DNA of 64,000 nt from Lucinisca nassula (Eukaryota; Mollusca; Bivalvia; Lucinida; Lucinidae): NCBI GenBank assembly GCA_963580285.1, contig OY757011.1:2074501-2138500 (forward strand), in the 5' to 3' direction. Numbering within the stretch: the stretch's first letter is position 1; every line of letters starts with the position of its first letter. A program made the position numbers and the translations under genes. The notes below the pieces were generated by a model that was given only the letters and a program-made list of their open reading frames with translations, was not told where the DNA came from and did not search any database. Of this stretch, positions 9,984 through 21,227 are shown one piece after another.

Positions 9984-10875
9984 ACCATAATGACTATGAT
10001 ATATAGGAATGGTACAAAATGTCCAAAATCACTGAGCATAACCCATCTCAGGTTTAAGAGAGAGTGGGCTACAAAACCAGTAAACAAACACATTACAAAC
10101 AGGTGCTAAACAACCAACCCATCTCTTCGGATTACTTTATACGAAAAGGTACACAGTAAATATTTGTTCCATGGGCAATATCTCGTTGTGAGGCGTCTGA
10201 TCTAGATCGCTACGTGAAACATTGTGAGTTTGAATTGTAGCATTTCCTATGTAAGGCTGTATCGCTTCATTTCCAAACTCGCAACGATCACAACGGAACC
10301 GGTTTGGAGATGAATACCTAAATAAAAACTTTATACGAGACGATCTATATCGTACTTATGCCCTACCTCTACATGCACGATCATGTTTTCTTATATTTGT
10401 TTTTCTTATTTTAACATCATTTTTGCTTTCACCTCGCCGAGTGGTGTACTTCAAACGAGGACCAAATGTATGAAAGCACCCGAAAAGCAAAAGAAAAATG
10501 CCTTGCAAAGCTTTGTCTGAAAACAAAATTATATTCCTCCGAGGATAAATAAAGTATTTATATTACTTAAAAGCCTTTAAACTTGAAATACTTCTATGAT
10601 TATCAATCAGTAGTTACAATTTCATATGTATTACGTATCGGTCGCTGTAATAAATGTGTCAATACTATTCATACATATGCAATGCATACGTATTTCCACC
10701 AGACAGTGAATGATCGTATTTTGGTATTGTGTGGCTCAAATGAATAACATTTTTGTATATGTCTGACTGTCTGAGATGTTTTATTAGGTTAACCAACTGT
10801 CTTAGTATATTCCGTGTTCCAAACTAATGCGTCTCTAGGATAGATCTAGGTGCAACTAATACAAAACGTTATCTA
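9984..10875. other. Unassigned intron sequence
   Basis: AT-rich. No coding signal and no repeat recognised, apart from a 27-nt tandem duplication (GGTGCAACTAATACAAAACG...) that straddles the next MITE-A. Confidence 0.45.
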
Positions 10876-11142
10876 CATCACGAAAACACGCCTATATAAT
10901 TTTGACCTCCTTGAACCCTACTTTTATATAGCAAAACTGGGGTTTGCAGGGGTAAGCTTATTTTTCTTATTTCTTCTCTGAAATATAGATTGTGGGTACT
11001 CGTTAGAACCGCCTCGATGAGGCGGTTCCAACGTGTACCCATTATCTATATTTTGAACAGAAATAAAAAAAAATCAATTTTTTTTTTCAACTGAAAAATT
11101 TTGTTTTTTTGGAGATAAAGTTTACATTTTATTTTCGTAATG
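10876..11142 (+). mobile_element. MITE-A copy
   Basis: CATCACGAAAACACGCC ... TTTTCGTAATG with centre hairpin CTCGTTAGAACCGCCTC/GAGGCGGTTCCAACG. It is flanked by two copies of ATCTAGGTGCAACTAAT.CAAAA, apparently an older tandem repeat at the target. Confidence 0.85.
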
Positions 11143-11235
11143 AGGTGCAACTAATGCAAAATGTTATCTAGGTCATTACACCTTTCCCTATACTTTGGAA
11201 TATTTGTATGTGGATCGCAGGCACTGTAAACTGAA

Positions 11236-11373
11236 CATTGCGAAAACACGCCTATACAAATACATAGTAAATTTTACCCACTAAAAACGAAAATTTCAGA
11301 TGAAAAATTGTGATATTTTTCTTATTTATACTCAAAATATAGATTGTGAGAACACATTAGAACCGCCTGATAC
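11236..11373 (+). mobile_element. MITE-A half copy
   Basis: CATTGCGAAAACACGCC, the right-arm type sequence read inward, then AGATTGTGAGAACACATTAGAACCGCC. It stops at the hairpin tip. Confidence 0.75.
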
Positions 11374-11524
11374 CGAGGTTTCAGAAGACTATCCATCTTT
11401 TGTAGATGGGAGGTCTTCATGATAAATTGTCTAAATCCAGACAGAAGTTAGGATCAGGATTGTGGCTACGTAAAAACGATTAAAGACCCCCCCCTCCCTC
11501 CCTCCCACCCACCCACCCACCCAC

Positions 11525-11802
11525 CCCCGGTGGAATTCGTTTCACTGACCTTTCCAAGGCAGTTCTTCTGCCGTGGTTTATTTTTGTTATGGCTTGTAGT
11601 TTAGTGTGTGTGTGTCGCTTATCTTATTTTGTTTGGATAGCCAATTGGCCATTTTGTAAGAAAGTAACTGTCCTTTTGGCTTTCCACTATTGATGTTTCA
11701 GTTAGGGTCTAGTTATTTGATGTTTGTGTCTCTTTCCTTTTGGTGTCTCTGTTGGGAGGTATTCCTGATCAGTGTCTTCACTTCTATTTTTAACTATCAC
11801 TC
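11525..11802 (+). repeat. Naiad 3'-UTR tail fragment
   Basis: GTGGAATTCGTTTCACTGACC ... GTTCTTCTG ... TTGGATAGCC ... CTTTTGGCTTTCC ... TTCCTGATCAGTGTCTTCACTTCTATTTT. A poly-C/(CCCA)n run at 11487-11526 lies just before it. Confidence 0.8.
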
Positions 11803-11925
11803 ACACTCAATCTTCCAGAGCCGAAAGAAAGAAAATATCACACAGTTTCATTAAATATGCCATATTTGAATCATGAAAGATAGCCGTTTCTTGCACACCA
11901 GATGAGACAAAGTAGTATTGGTGGC

Positions 11926-12235
11926 AATGATCAGGAATCGATACAATTAACCCACAGCTCCAGAGACACTAAAAGGAAAGAAACAAAAACATGAAACAAC
12001 AGACCCTAATGGAAACATCAATAGCAGAAATCCAAAAGGACAGCTACTTTCCCACAAAATGGCCAATAGGCTTCCGTCGCGATTAAGACAAATAATTTGT
12101 TCAGTCCGCATGGAGGCCTCCTAACTCATCAGTGCAACATCTCAAACAACCACAGAGATGAAACCACGGTGAGGACTCGACAGCAAGAAACCACTGAAAT
12201 GCTGGAGCAAAAGAAAACCAACAGTTAGACTCCCT
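11926..12235 (-). repeat. Naiad 3'-UTR fragment
   Basis: GATCAGGAATCGATACAATTAACC ... CACAGAGATGAAACCACGG ... GAGGACTCGACAGCAAG ... CTGGAGCAAAAG. It is cut before the SECIS block and abuts the foldback element at 12240. Confidence 0.75.
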
Positions 12236-12239
12236 GGAC

Positions 12240-12840
12240 TTAAATCTGGGAGAGAAATTCTTATCTTACCCCAGTTATCCTTAACATGGGTAGGATGAAA
12301 ATCGAGAATTTTCAGGTTTCTGATGTGCACTGGTTAAATAGGATGTGACGTTCGCCGTCGTTGAGTTTGACGTCACTGCACATATTGTGACGTCAAAGAA
12401 ATCCGCATTAGAGTCTTCAAAATATGGCGGTTGTGGTCAGCATTATAAAACACCCACTGTCAGAAATGGAAGGTATGAAAAAAAAAAAAATCTTACATAG
12501 GTGTAAGGGGTAAATTATAAGAATCTTACAATGGTGTGATGCCGGAGAGTGAGCCTGAGGGACGGGTTTTTCTACCCACCCCTCACGCCCATGTAGGATT
12601 CTTTTTCTCGCATACATTCCATTTCGGAGAGTGGATTTTAATTCTGCAGTCACTTCGGTTGCCGTTGTACGCGATATTGTGATGACACTACAGTGATGTT
12701 TAGTGACGTCACGTAAAGTGTTATGACGTCGACCTTAACCACGACGTATGTGAGGTCGTATTCAACCAGGGCATTTATCAAACACGCAAGAATATTCGAT
12801 TTTGGGTAAGAAGACCACGGTTAGAACAAAATTTCTATCC
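12240..12840. mobile_element. Foldback element P, about 600 bp
   Basis: Both halves carry the same blocks in opposite orientation: GGATAGAAATT/GTTCT, TGACGTCAC, an ATATGGCGG-like block, AGAAATGGAAGGTATG, and TCGGGACGG. The centre has a GATGCCGGAGAGTGAGCC hairpin. Related copies are at 12880-12995, 25555-27995 and 46697-47110. Confidence 0.7.
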
Positions 12841-12879
12841 CGAGCCAAAACAATGGATTTCCTTATCTGTTGTTCAAGA

Positions 12880-12995
12880 AAGAAAGATCCGTCCCGAGGG
12901 ATCACTGCCCGGCATCACTCGACAAGTTTCTTGACGCCGGAGAGTGACCCTAGGGACGGATTTTTCTATCCACCCCCACACCCATGTAAGTTTTC
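12880..12995 (+). repeat. Foldback element P fragment
   Basis: AAGATCCGTCCCGAGGGATCA ... CTTGACGCCGGAGAGTGACCC..GGGACGGATTTTT. It lies about 40 nt upstream of the Ly6 terminal exon. Confidence 0.65.
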
Positions 12996-13036
12996 ATAAT
13001 CTCAAACCGGAATAACACTTCCTAATTTCTTTTCAG

Positions 13037-13257
13037 AGGATGGATCTAGTATTCTGGTGAGACAATGTAGTGCAAAAGACTGGGGCAGCCATTGTGGACT
13101 GATCCAATATGAGGCCGCCGGAAAAATAGAAAACATTGATGGTTGCCTAGAAGCATGTGATTTTGACGGTTGTAACTCAGCAACGAAGACTTTTTCAAAA
13201 CCTTTGCCAGTTTTATTAACTTTTGTATCATGGTTATTATCAGTTTTTGTTGTATAA
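13037..13257 (+). CDS. Ly6/uPAR-domain protein, terminal exon with GPI tail
   Basis: Acceptor TTCTTTTCAG|AG. The two leading bases finish the codon left by the exon at 5608-5769 (G|AG). The frame then reads DGSSILVRQCSAKDWGSHCG ... DGCLEACDFDGCNSATK and ends TAA at 13255-13257. It supplies five cysteines, including the closing CDxDGCN motif of the Ly6 fold, for ten in total with the previous exon. The last 20 residues (PLPVLLTFVSWLLSVFVV) are hydrophobic, a GPI-anchor signal, so the mature protein should sit on the outer plasma membrane. Intron 2 is 7.27 kb and packed with transposons. I saw no AATAAA just downstream before the next repeat. Confidence 0.85.
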
Positions 13258-13344
13258 CGTATGGTGGATTTGTTGAGTAAAAGTATGTGGTCATTATTAT
13301 AGTGTGAAGCTGTACGATAACACATAATGCGACATTGTGCATAT

Positions 13345-13867
13345 CATTACGTTAACACTCCTATACAAAGGCATAGTAAATTTTCCCCCGAAAAAAAAAA
13401 CCCTAAAATTTTAGGATGAAAAATTGTGATATTCTCGTTATTTCTGCTAAAAATATAGATTGTAGGAACTAGTTAAAACCGCCTCAGTGCGGCGGTTCTA
13501 ACGAGTGCCCACAACATAACGATAACACACCCCAAAATGCCTAATTTCCTGAAGAAAATCCGTGATATTTGTCTTATTTATACTCCGAAAATAGTTTGTG
13601 GGTGTTCGTTAGAACCGCCTCTAACGAGTACTCACAACCTATGTCTTGGAGCAGAAATATGAAACATTTGTATACCCCTTAAACCCGAGTTTTCCTATAA
13701 TAAGTGGGGTTTAAGGGGTGGTCATCTCACGGACATGGTCACTCGATGATGTATATTTTTTAGCACAAATAAAAACATAAATAATGTACACCTCTGTAAA
13801 CTCCAGTTTTACTATCTAAAAGTGGGGTTTAAGGGGGTCAAAATTATATAGGTGTGTTGTCGTGATG
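13345..13867 (+). mobile_element. Cluster of MITE-A/B halves
   Basis: Starts CATTACGTTAACAC and ends TTGTCGTGATG. Two or three decayed hairpin centres occur: GCCTCAGTGCGGCGGTTCTAACG near 13480, then around 13610. It looks like two or more copies fused by deletion. Confidence 0.6.
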
Positions 13868-14165
13868 TTCAGATTTTCGAAAACGGTAAAACAAATCTGA
13901 TGAATTTTGGGATACTGTTCTTGCTTATACTCCCCAGAAACATAGGTTGTTGGTGATCGATACAACCGCTTTCAATAAGGCTGTCCTATCGAGCACCAGC
14001 AACCTATGTCTTGGAACACGTAGGTTTTTAGTGCACCTTACCGCCGTATAGAGGCAGTTCTTACGAGTACCCATAGCCTATCTCTTGCAGCAGAAATATG
14101 ATAAATAACTTATACCCATGTAAATCCCAGTTTTCTCTATAAAAAATGGGGTTTACGGGGGTGTT
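13868..14165. repeat. Decayed MITE-B centres
   Basis: CATAGGTTGTTGGTGATCGATACAACCGC ... TATCGAGCACCAGCAACCTATG at 13940-14015, then a half copy to 14160. Confidence 0.6.
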
Positions 14166-14167
14166 CC

Positions 14168-14360
14168 TGGTTTGTTGTTTGTTTGTTTCGAGGTTTAACG
14201 TCCCCGTCAACACTGTAAATGTCATTTTGGAGACGTCGCTTCCAATTTTGTGGGTGATTTACTCGACATTGATATGAATTGACTTCTCAAGCCCTGCCGC
14301 CCGAAGAAACCAAAAGGGTTTATAAGCATGGACGGTCCGACTCGCACCGCTTTGCCTGGG
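14168..14360 (-). mobile_element. SINE-C copy
   Basis: In + reading it begins with the tail GTTTGTTTCGAGGTTTAACGTCCCC, then CAAGCCCTGCCGCCC and GCCTGGGCAGG. Same family as 18418, 25228, 34225 and 53695. Confidence 0.7.
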
Positions 14361-14460
14361 CAGGGGTGTTTCTTAACCTTTTGTGTCTTGGATCGGACAT
14401 CATGTCCGTGAAACACCCAACCTATGGAAAATTGGGGTTTACAGGGGTATACATTAGTTT

Positions 14461-16622
14461 TTTTAGCTCGCCTGTACAAAGTACATGGAGAGCTATTGTT
14501 GTCACCTCGGATGGCGTGCGCGTGCGCATGTGCGTGTGCGTGTGCGTTTGAATGTGCGTTCCCGTCACACTGCGTTAAAGTTTTTCAAATGCTTATATCT
14601 CAAGTCACTCATCACAGAGCACTCATATTTGGAACTTTAGTACCTGGGAGGGTCATCTGATGTTCAAAGAGAACAGACCCCTAGGGTCATGCCCCGGGGT
14701 GGGGCTAGGGGTCAAAATCTAGAACACCTATGTAATACTGTGTTAAAGTTTTTGAAATGCTTATATCTCAGCAGTCACTCATCACAAAGCATTCATATTT
14801 ACAACTTGGATACCTGGGTGTGTCTTCTAAGATTCCAAGACAACACACCCCTGGGTTCATGCCTGGGAGTGGGGATGGGGTGGGGCTAGGGGTCAAAATC
14901 TAGGACAACTTTGTAATTTGTTTATACCTTTCTCTTATGCTAACAAGTTATGGACAGAATTGGTTATACATCAGCCAACCAAGTGACATTGGTTCAAATG
15001 TAAAAGGGTGAAGGTCACGGTGACCTAAATTTCACGGTCCAGTGATTTTGCCTTATATTTTGAAGACTATTTGTTGGAGAAATGTCATACCTGGGATATT
15101 AGTTCCAGTTGACGCCATGATTGACTTCAAAATATATCTAGGTCACTGTGACCTATATTTCATGGTTCAGTGATTTTGACTAATATCTCGAATACTATTT
15201 GATGGAGAAATGTCATGCCTGGATTATGAGTTCCATGTGACCCGATAATTGACCGCAAAATATATCTAGGACAGTCTGACCTATATTTCATGGTTCAGTG
15301 ATTTTTGCCTATTATCTCGAATACTATTTGATGGAGAAATGTCATACCTGGATTATTAGTTCCATGTGACCCGATAATTGACCACAAAATATTTCAGGTC
15401 ACTGTGACCTATGTTTCATGGTTCAGTGATTTTACCTATTATCTCGAATACTATTTGATGGAGAAATGTCATACCTGGATTAATAGTTCCATGTGACCCG
15501 ATAATTGACCGCAAAATATATGTAGGTCACTGTGACCTATATTTCATGTTTCAGTGATTTTGCCTATTATTTCGAATACTATTTGATGGAGAAATGTCAT
15601 ACCTGGATTATTAGTTCCATGTGACCCGATAATTGACCGCAAATATATATCTAGGTCACTGTGACCTATATTTCATGGTTCAGTGATTTTGCCTATTATC
15701 TCGAATACTATTTGATGGAAAAAATGTCATACCTGGGTAATTAGTTCCATGTGACCCCATGATTGACCTCAAAATATAGCTAGGCCAGTGTGACCTATAT
15801 TTCATGGATCAGTCATTATGTCTATTATCTTGAATACTATTTGGTGGAGAAATGTCATACCTGGGTTATTAGTTCCATGTGACCCCATAATTGACCTCAA
15901 AATTTGTCTAGGTCATTGTGACCTTTATTTCTTGGTTCAGTGATTTTGTCTATTATCTTGAATACTATTTGATCAAGAAATGTTACACCTTGATTATTTA
16001 TTCCATGTGACCCGATTATTGACCACAAACTAAATCTAGGCCATTGTGACCTATATTTCATGGTTCAGTGATTTTGCCTATTAGCTTGATTACTATTTGA
16101 TGGAGGAATGTCATACCTTGGTTATTAGTTCCGCGTGACCCCATGATTTACCTCAAAATCGATCCAGGTCAGTGTGACCTATATTTCATGGTTCAGTGAT
16201 TTTTCCTATTATCTTGAATACTTTTTATGAAGAAAAGTCATACCTTGATTATTTATTCCATGTGACCCCATGATTGACCTCGAAATTATATCTTGGTCAG
16301 TGTGACCTAAATTTCATGATTCAGTGACTCTGCCAAATATTTTGAATACTATTTTTTTTAAGAAACTTCAATCCTGAATTCTAAGTTTCATGTGACCAGA
16401 TGATTTACATAGAAATATATCTAGGTCACTATGACCATTTTTCATGGTTCATTGATTTTGCCTTATAATTCATATACAATGTGATTATGAAATGTAATAT
16501 CTGGCATATATGTTACATATGACCTGATCATTGACCTCAAAATGTATCTAGGTGTGTGTGACCTATATTTCATGGTTCAGTAATTTAACTTATACCTTTA
16601 AGGCGCGAAACAGGCGAGTTAT
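14461..16622 (+). mobile_element. Non-autonomous element with internal satellite
   Basis: Begins TAGCTCGCCTGTAC and ends AACAGGCGAGTTA, giving a 9-bp terminal inverted repeat CTCGCCTGT. Contents in order: a (GT/GCGT) run near 14520; two diverged copies of a block with CACTCATCACA.AGC and GGGGCTAGGGGTCAAAATCTAG (about 14560-14910); then a 128-bp satellite. I see no transposase. Confidence 0.6.
15013..16590 (+). repeat. 128-bp satellite, about 12-13 units, with ERE palindromes
   Basis: The ACCTATATTTCATG phrase recurs at 15023, 15151, 15279, 15407, 15535, 15664, 15793, 15921, 16049, 16177, 16304, 16434 and 16561. The spacing is 127-130. Most units carry GGTCANNNTGACC, the vertebrate oestrogen response element consensus. 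Perfect matches: 15013, 15141, 15397, 15525, 15654, 15911, 16167, 16295, 16424. Confidence 0.9.
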
Positions 16623-17094
16623 GCTGTCATGCGACAGCTGTCGTTTATTTCTGCTCCAAGGCATATGTTGAGGCGGTTCTAACGAGCATCCACAACCTGT
16701 TTTGAGGGGAAATATGAACTCCATTGTGGAATACCAGGTTCGAGTCATATCAGTGATATCAAGTTTATCAGACAAGGCTTCGAGAATGGTTGAAGAATCG
16801 CGAGGTTGCCTAGCGTTTCTACATGCGTTCTCAAAGCTGAGCCTGATAAATTTGATACAAAAGACACTAATCTAGTATTCTAATTATCAATTTATTCCCC
16901 TTGTACACTCTTACAGTGTTGCCAATTTGTCCCGCAGTAGTTCATAAAATGCTATGTCACGTTGACCTGATAAAGCTTTCTTACCCTGGGATAGCGTATC
17001 TTTATCAGGTCAATATGTTACAATGCAATTTATATAGGGGTTAAATGATAAAAGAGTGGACTATGTAATACGGATGTGTTATGGTAATGGGGGT

Positions 17095-17145
17095 GTGAGG
17101 TAATTGTAAGGATTCTTGATCATTGCCTTCACTTCTATTGTTTTT
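17095..17145 (+). repeat. Short Naiad 3'-tail fragment
   Basis: GAGGTAATTGTAAGGATTC then TTGATCATTGCC and TTCACTTCTAT. It matches the extreme 3' tail of the Naiad copies. Confidence 0.55.
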
Positions 17146-17274
17146 TGTCCACATGTCCGAACGCGCAGTTTTGTTTCTTGCGGCTCATACATACTTAAAT
17201 CGTGTAAACAAAATTGTGCATTACCGTAAAATCCTTATGAGAAATTGCTGTAACTCTTGAAAAAAAAAACGCAA

Positions 17275-17420
17275 TTGTTTCACTATCCAGAAAGGAGTTC
17301 AAAAGGTGCACACGGAATGGCAAACAGTGTAGACCCTGATCAGACTGCACTCTGATCTGGGTCTGCAATGTTTGCCTAGGCCTTATTCTTAGGATCATTA
17401 CGTTATCATTTGTACGTTGG
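17275..17420. repeat. Interspersed foldback repeat (CAAACAGTGTAGACCC type)
   Basis: GGCAAACAGTGTAGACCCTGATCAGA ... TCTGATCTGGGTCTGCAATGTTTGCC is an inverted pair. Relatives lie at 40815-40930, 55480-55620 and 59190-59300. Confidence 0.6.
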
Positions 17421-17483
17421 GAAAGCCTTTGGTGTCTGAATTGTATCGATTTCCGGTCTATTTTACACCCATGCATTCTAAGG

Positions 17484-17700
17484 GCCTCCGTGCCTAGTGG
17501 TTAAGAGCGCTGACTCTTAATCATTACGTCTCTCACCGCTCTGGGTTCGAGACTCGCTCGGGTCACATGTGAGACGCCAAGTTCTGCAACGGAAGGTCAG
17601 GGGGTTTCTCCGGGTACTCCGGTTTTCGTCCACCTCTCGGCTCGATATGAGTATTTAAATCTTGAAAGGGCCGTAAAACCAAAAAAAAAAAAAAAAAAAA
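17484..17700 (+). mobile_element. SINE-B copy
   Basis: tRNA-like head GGCCTCCGTGCCTAGTGGTTAAGAGCGC with B box GGGTTCGAGAC. Body AGACGCCAAGTTCTGCAAC. A poly-A run ends at about 17700. Confidence 0.8.
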
Positions 17701-17769
17701 CACCCATGCATTCTGATAAGAGCCTTTGCTATTAGAAACCCATATTTTTGGCGAGAAATATCGTTCTTT

Positions 17770-17963
17770 CATTACGAAAACACGCCTATACAAAAATATT
17801 GTAAAATTTATCGCCGAACAAAAAAACTAAAATCGCGTACCCGCAATCTATATTTTCGAGCAGAAATAAGAAAAATAAGGTTTACCCCCTGTAAACCACA
17901 ATATTACTATATAAAAGTGGGGTTCAAGTTGGGTATAAAATATGTAGACGTGTTTTCGTGATG
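17770..17963 (+). mobile_element. MITE-A copy lacking the hairpin centre
   Basis: CATTACGAAAACACGCC ... TTTTCGTGATG. One arm of the centre is deleted (ATCGCGTACCCGCAATC). Confidence 0.75.
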
Positions 17964-18417
17964 AATCAATAAAATCATGGTTTTTAAGGTGGCAAATTTC
18001 GTTTTATGGCTAGAGTAAACCCAAAATGACCAATTTCACTAGTTATCCTTTCTAGAGAAAGAATGCGCGCTTCTATCGTATATGCTTGCCCAGGAAAAGT
18101 GTTGATAGGTAAATTGACCAACTCAAAAATGACCTAAAAAGTGTTTACTGGGTCGTTACACTCCAATACACACAAAACAAATCATTTCAGTTATCCACTT
18201 TCAAATGCATTCATTCATTTGTTAAGTTAAGCGAAATTATGGCCTGCACAATGCAGCAAGCACTTTGGGCTGCGTAAAACCTAATGCCACCCACGAAAAG
18301 CGACTTTACTCGATGGCGTCGGGTTTCCGATAGTATGTCGCAGAATATACCGTCGCAAAGTTTTTACTCTATCCAATCAGACGTCGCGTTGCATATACGT
18401 ATATATTACGTGTGGTT

Positions 18418-18585
18418 GTTTGGTTTGTTTGTTTGGTTGAGGTTTAACGTCCCCGATAACACTGAGTCTTTTTGGAAACGTTGCTTCAAAATTTATGAGA
18501 CATTTACCCGGCATTGGGATGGAATGACATGTCAAGCCCTGTCTTCCAATGAAACCAATAGGGATTAAAGGCAGGGAAGGTCCGA
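18418..18585 (-). mobile_element. SINE-C copy
   Basis: TTGTTTGGTTGAGGTTTAACGTCCCC, then CAAGCCCTGTCTTCCAATG. A further SINE-C scrap (GTGTGGAAGCACCATGCAGCCC) lies at 18905-18970. Confidence 0.65.
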
Positions 18586-18637
18586 CTCACGCTGGCGTGA
18601 CCTTCTGAATGATTTGCTAGCTCTATTGTCATTACGG

Positions 18638-18903
18638 TAACACACCTGTGCGACATAGTTCATTTTTTTCATCTCCAAAATGGCTACTTTTCCGATGAAA
18701 ATCCATGAATTTTTTCTTATTTATACTGCAAACATAGGTTGTGGGTACTCGTTAGAACCGCTTCATTCAGGCAGTTCTAACGACTACCCACAACCTATGT
18801 CTTGGAGTAAATATACGAAAAATAATGTTTACCTCCGTAAACCAGAGTTTTCTCTATACAAAATGAGGTGTAACGGGGTGTTCATTTCACGGACTTGTAC
18901 ACT
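18638..18903 (+). mobile_element. MITE-B copy
   Basis: CATTACGGTAACACACC ... TTCATTTCACGGACTTG. Centre GTGGGTACTCGTTAGAACCGC / GCAGTTCTAACGACTACCCAC. Arms carry CATAGGTTG / CAACCTATG. Confidence 0.75.
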
Positions 18904-19020
18904 TGATGGCTCTGTGTGGAAGCACCATGCAGCCCAATCTATTTCTCCAAGACCCGATGGGCGGGTACCTTGTGATTACTTTGACATGACTGCGGTTTGA
19001 TTGTTCTCATTGCCGTGTTG

Positions 19021-19354
19021 TGTGTGTGTGTGTGAATTCGGGTTTAACGTCGCTTTCAACAATTTTCCAGTCATATCACGACGGTGTCTGGTTGCGACAG
19101 GGAGCTCAATGCTCACGTGTATAATGCTGCCTCACTGAAGTATCATGTCCCAGACACATTACATGATACCACACCCAGTCACATTATCCTGACACTGGAT
19201 CGACCAGTCCTAGCTCTACCCCGTAAATCTGAGTGCCAAGCGAGGAGCAGCTAGTACCATTTTTAACGACTTTGGTATGTCGCGGCCCGGGATCGAACCC
19301 GAGACCTCCCGTTCCCCGGAGCGGACACTCAACCAACTGAGCTATCGGGGCCGG
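19021..19354 (-). mobile_element. SINE-D with perfect 14-bp TSD
   Basis: tRNA-like head in - sense: GGCCCCGATAGCTCAGTTGG and B box GGTTCGATCCC. Tail TCGGGTTTAACG. Flanked by TCATTGCCGTGTTG at 19007-19020 and 19355-19368. Confidence 0.85.
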
Positions 19355-19368
19355 TCATTGCCGTGTTG

Positions 19369-20571
19369 AATGCAGTTGTGAAAAGGTTTTACACATTCCA
19401 TATTTGGTACTTGTATAACATGACATGTGCACTCGTTGGGTGCTTTGAACGAAATTACGGAACCAGGGAAGGGACATCTTGGTTTTATTGTTTACGTTTT
19501 CTGCGCAAGATAACATCCATAATCTGAAAATGAGTATTTTTCCGCGACGCTTGCTTTTGATTTGTATGCTTTGTGTACAAGACAAGGGAAATAATGCATG
19601 CTTCAGTTTACTAAACTGTGGTTCAGCTTTATATTTCCTGTTTGTTCTGCTTGATGAGAATATTGATGAAAAAAGTAGAATAAATAGAGGATATTTAATT
19701 TTTTGAGAAAATACCAAACATATTTCATCGAGTGTGTTGAAAATTCCGATGTTTTCAACCCACGAGATGAAATATTTTTGATATTTATCGAAAAAAGTAG
19801 ATTTTCTTTTAATTTTATAATATTTTAGGACACTTACTGTAATTGATCAATCGGATCTTACGTCACAAATTTTGACTTGGCTATTTCGTCACAACTGTCA
19901 GTTTCAAAACATAAACAGATCGCCATTTTGAATACAGCATTTTTACAGTACAAATTATGTTTTTCAAGGAATTTTACATAATTAATTTATGGATAACATA
20001 TACATGTATGAATTTTGGCGAGAAAAGTAGTCCAGGCTGCTATTGTGAAACAACACGGTCATGATATTTTATACATCACTTTTATTTGTTTCAGATATGC
20101 ATTGATTTCACTGCTATATATATAAAATAAAAAAAAACACTCATGGAAGCCTATACATGTATTTATAAAGTATTAAGCTGCTAGTATCGTGATTCTTGCG
20201 TTGTCAGTGCGAGTGTCAAACCGAAGCTTACGTCACCAGTATAGTCAATTTGTGTGCCGAAGAACTATAGCGGGTTGTCTTGAAAGAAGATACAACATGT
20301 TAATGTTGATGCAACGTAGTAAAGTTGAGAAGCATGATACAATGAATCACAGCATAAACACTGGTTCTAACTTTTCACTACAGGACGTGTCGCAAAAAAT
20401 ATGGGGCATTAGTGTGCGCGTTTGGTGACGTCAGTTGGAGCGTCCAATTATGTTGACGTCAGCGTCCAAAGAACCATTCAGACACCGTTACGTAACTATA
20501 ACACTGCTCTATATATCATTCCTTCATAATGTCAGAATGAAAATAATCATTTTCTTTGTTCGCTATAAAAT
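19369..20571. other. Unassigned sequence
   Basis: AT-rich. Open frames of 75-120 codons on both strands overlap each other and show no domain. An imperfect inverted pair ACCAAACATATTTCATCGAG / CCCACGAGATGAAATATTT lies near 19710-19775. Confidence 0.4.
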
Positions 20572-20841
20572 CATGTAAACAAGTGCGTGTAACGAAAATT
20601 CCTCTAAACCCAACTTTCTATAGAGCAAACTGGGGTATACAGTATTATATATTATTTTCTTACTTTTGTTCTAAGACATAGGTTGTGGGTACTCGTTAGA
20701 ACCGCCTCAATGAGGCGGTCCTAACGAGAACCCACAACCTATGTTTGGAGTACAAACAAGAAAAATATCACAAATTTTCATCAGAAACGTGTCCATTTAG
20801 GCGATATGAAAGAATGCACTATATCGCACGGGTATGTAACA
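20572..20841 (+). mobile_element. MITE-B copy
   Basis: ACAAGTGCGTGTAACG ... CGCACGGGTATGTAACATG. Centre ACTCGTTAGAACCGCCTCAATGAGG and its complement with two changes. Confidence 0.75.
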
Positions 20842-20910
20842 TGTATCGTAACGAAGACTTACGTTTCGCGACGAGTTACTTTTGCCTGCCTGATTATTAC
20901 CGTCTCAGTA

Positions 20911-21219
20911 GCCGGCCTCGGTAGCTCAGTCGGATGCGCGTCTGACTGGTGATCAGGAGGACGCAGGTTCGATACCTGCCGCGGTCGGCAACATTCTTTC
21001 GCGGAGATTGATCATGAAATCTTTTCTACGGTCATTCTCTCCCTTCCGCTGATTCAAGAAGGGCAGTTGTCAGTTTCTGATAAAAGAATGTGCACTGTAC
21101 TGGTTAACCGCTAACGTATAAACCTGCCCAGGAAAAGTGTGGATAGGTAAACTGAGGCTCAAAAATGACCTAAAATAGTGTTGACTGGGTCGTTAAACTC
21201 CAATACAAACAAAAAACCT
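20911..21219 (+). mobile_element. SINE-A with 8-bp TSD
   Basis: tRNA-like head GCCTCGGTAGCTCAGTCGG (A box) and GGTTCGATACC (B box). Body AAGAAGGGCAGTTGTCAG, tail GTTAAACTCCAATACAAAC. TSD TCTCAGTA at 20903-20910 and 21220-21227. Confidence 0.9.
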
Positions 21220-21227
21220 TCTCAGTA

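Larger units (their letters stand above)
14395..16790 (+). mobile_element. MITE-B copy split by a tandem-repeat element
   Basis: The left part (to 14460) has GGGGTTTACAGGGGTATACATTAGT. The right part (from about 16650) has TTTATTTCTGCTCCAAGGCATATG ... GAGGCGGTTCTAACGAGC. The two join in the order of an ordinary MITE-B. Confidence 0.65.

Noticed and set aside
19355..19717. 120-codon - strand open frame
   Set aside because: Overlaps a + strand open frame, no recognisable residues, begins in the TSD of a SINE.
20911..20985. Functional tRNA gene
   Set aside because: A and B boxes are present but the same head precedes a conserved SINE body and tail in eight copies; the cloverleaf is imperfect and a TSD flanks the whole unit.
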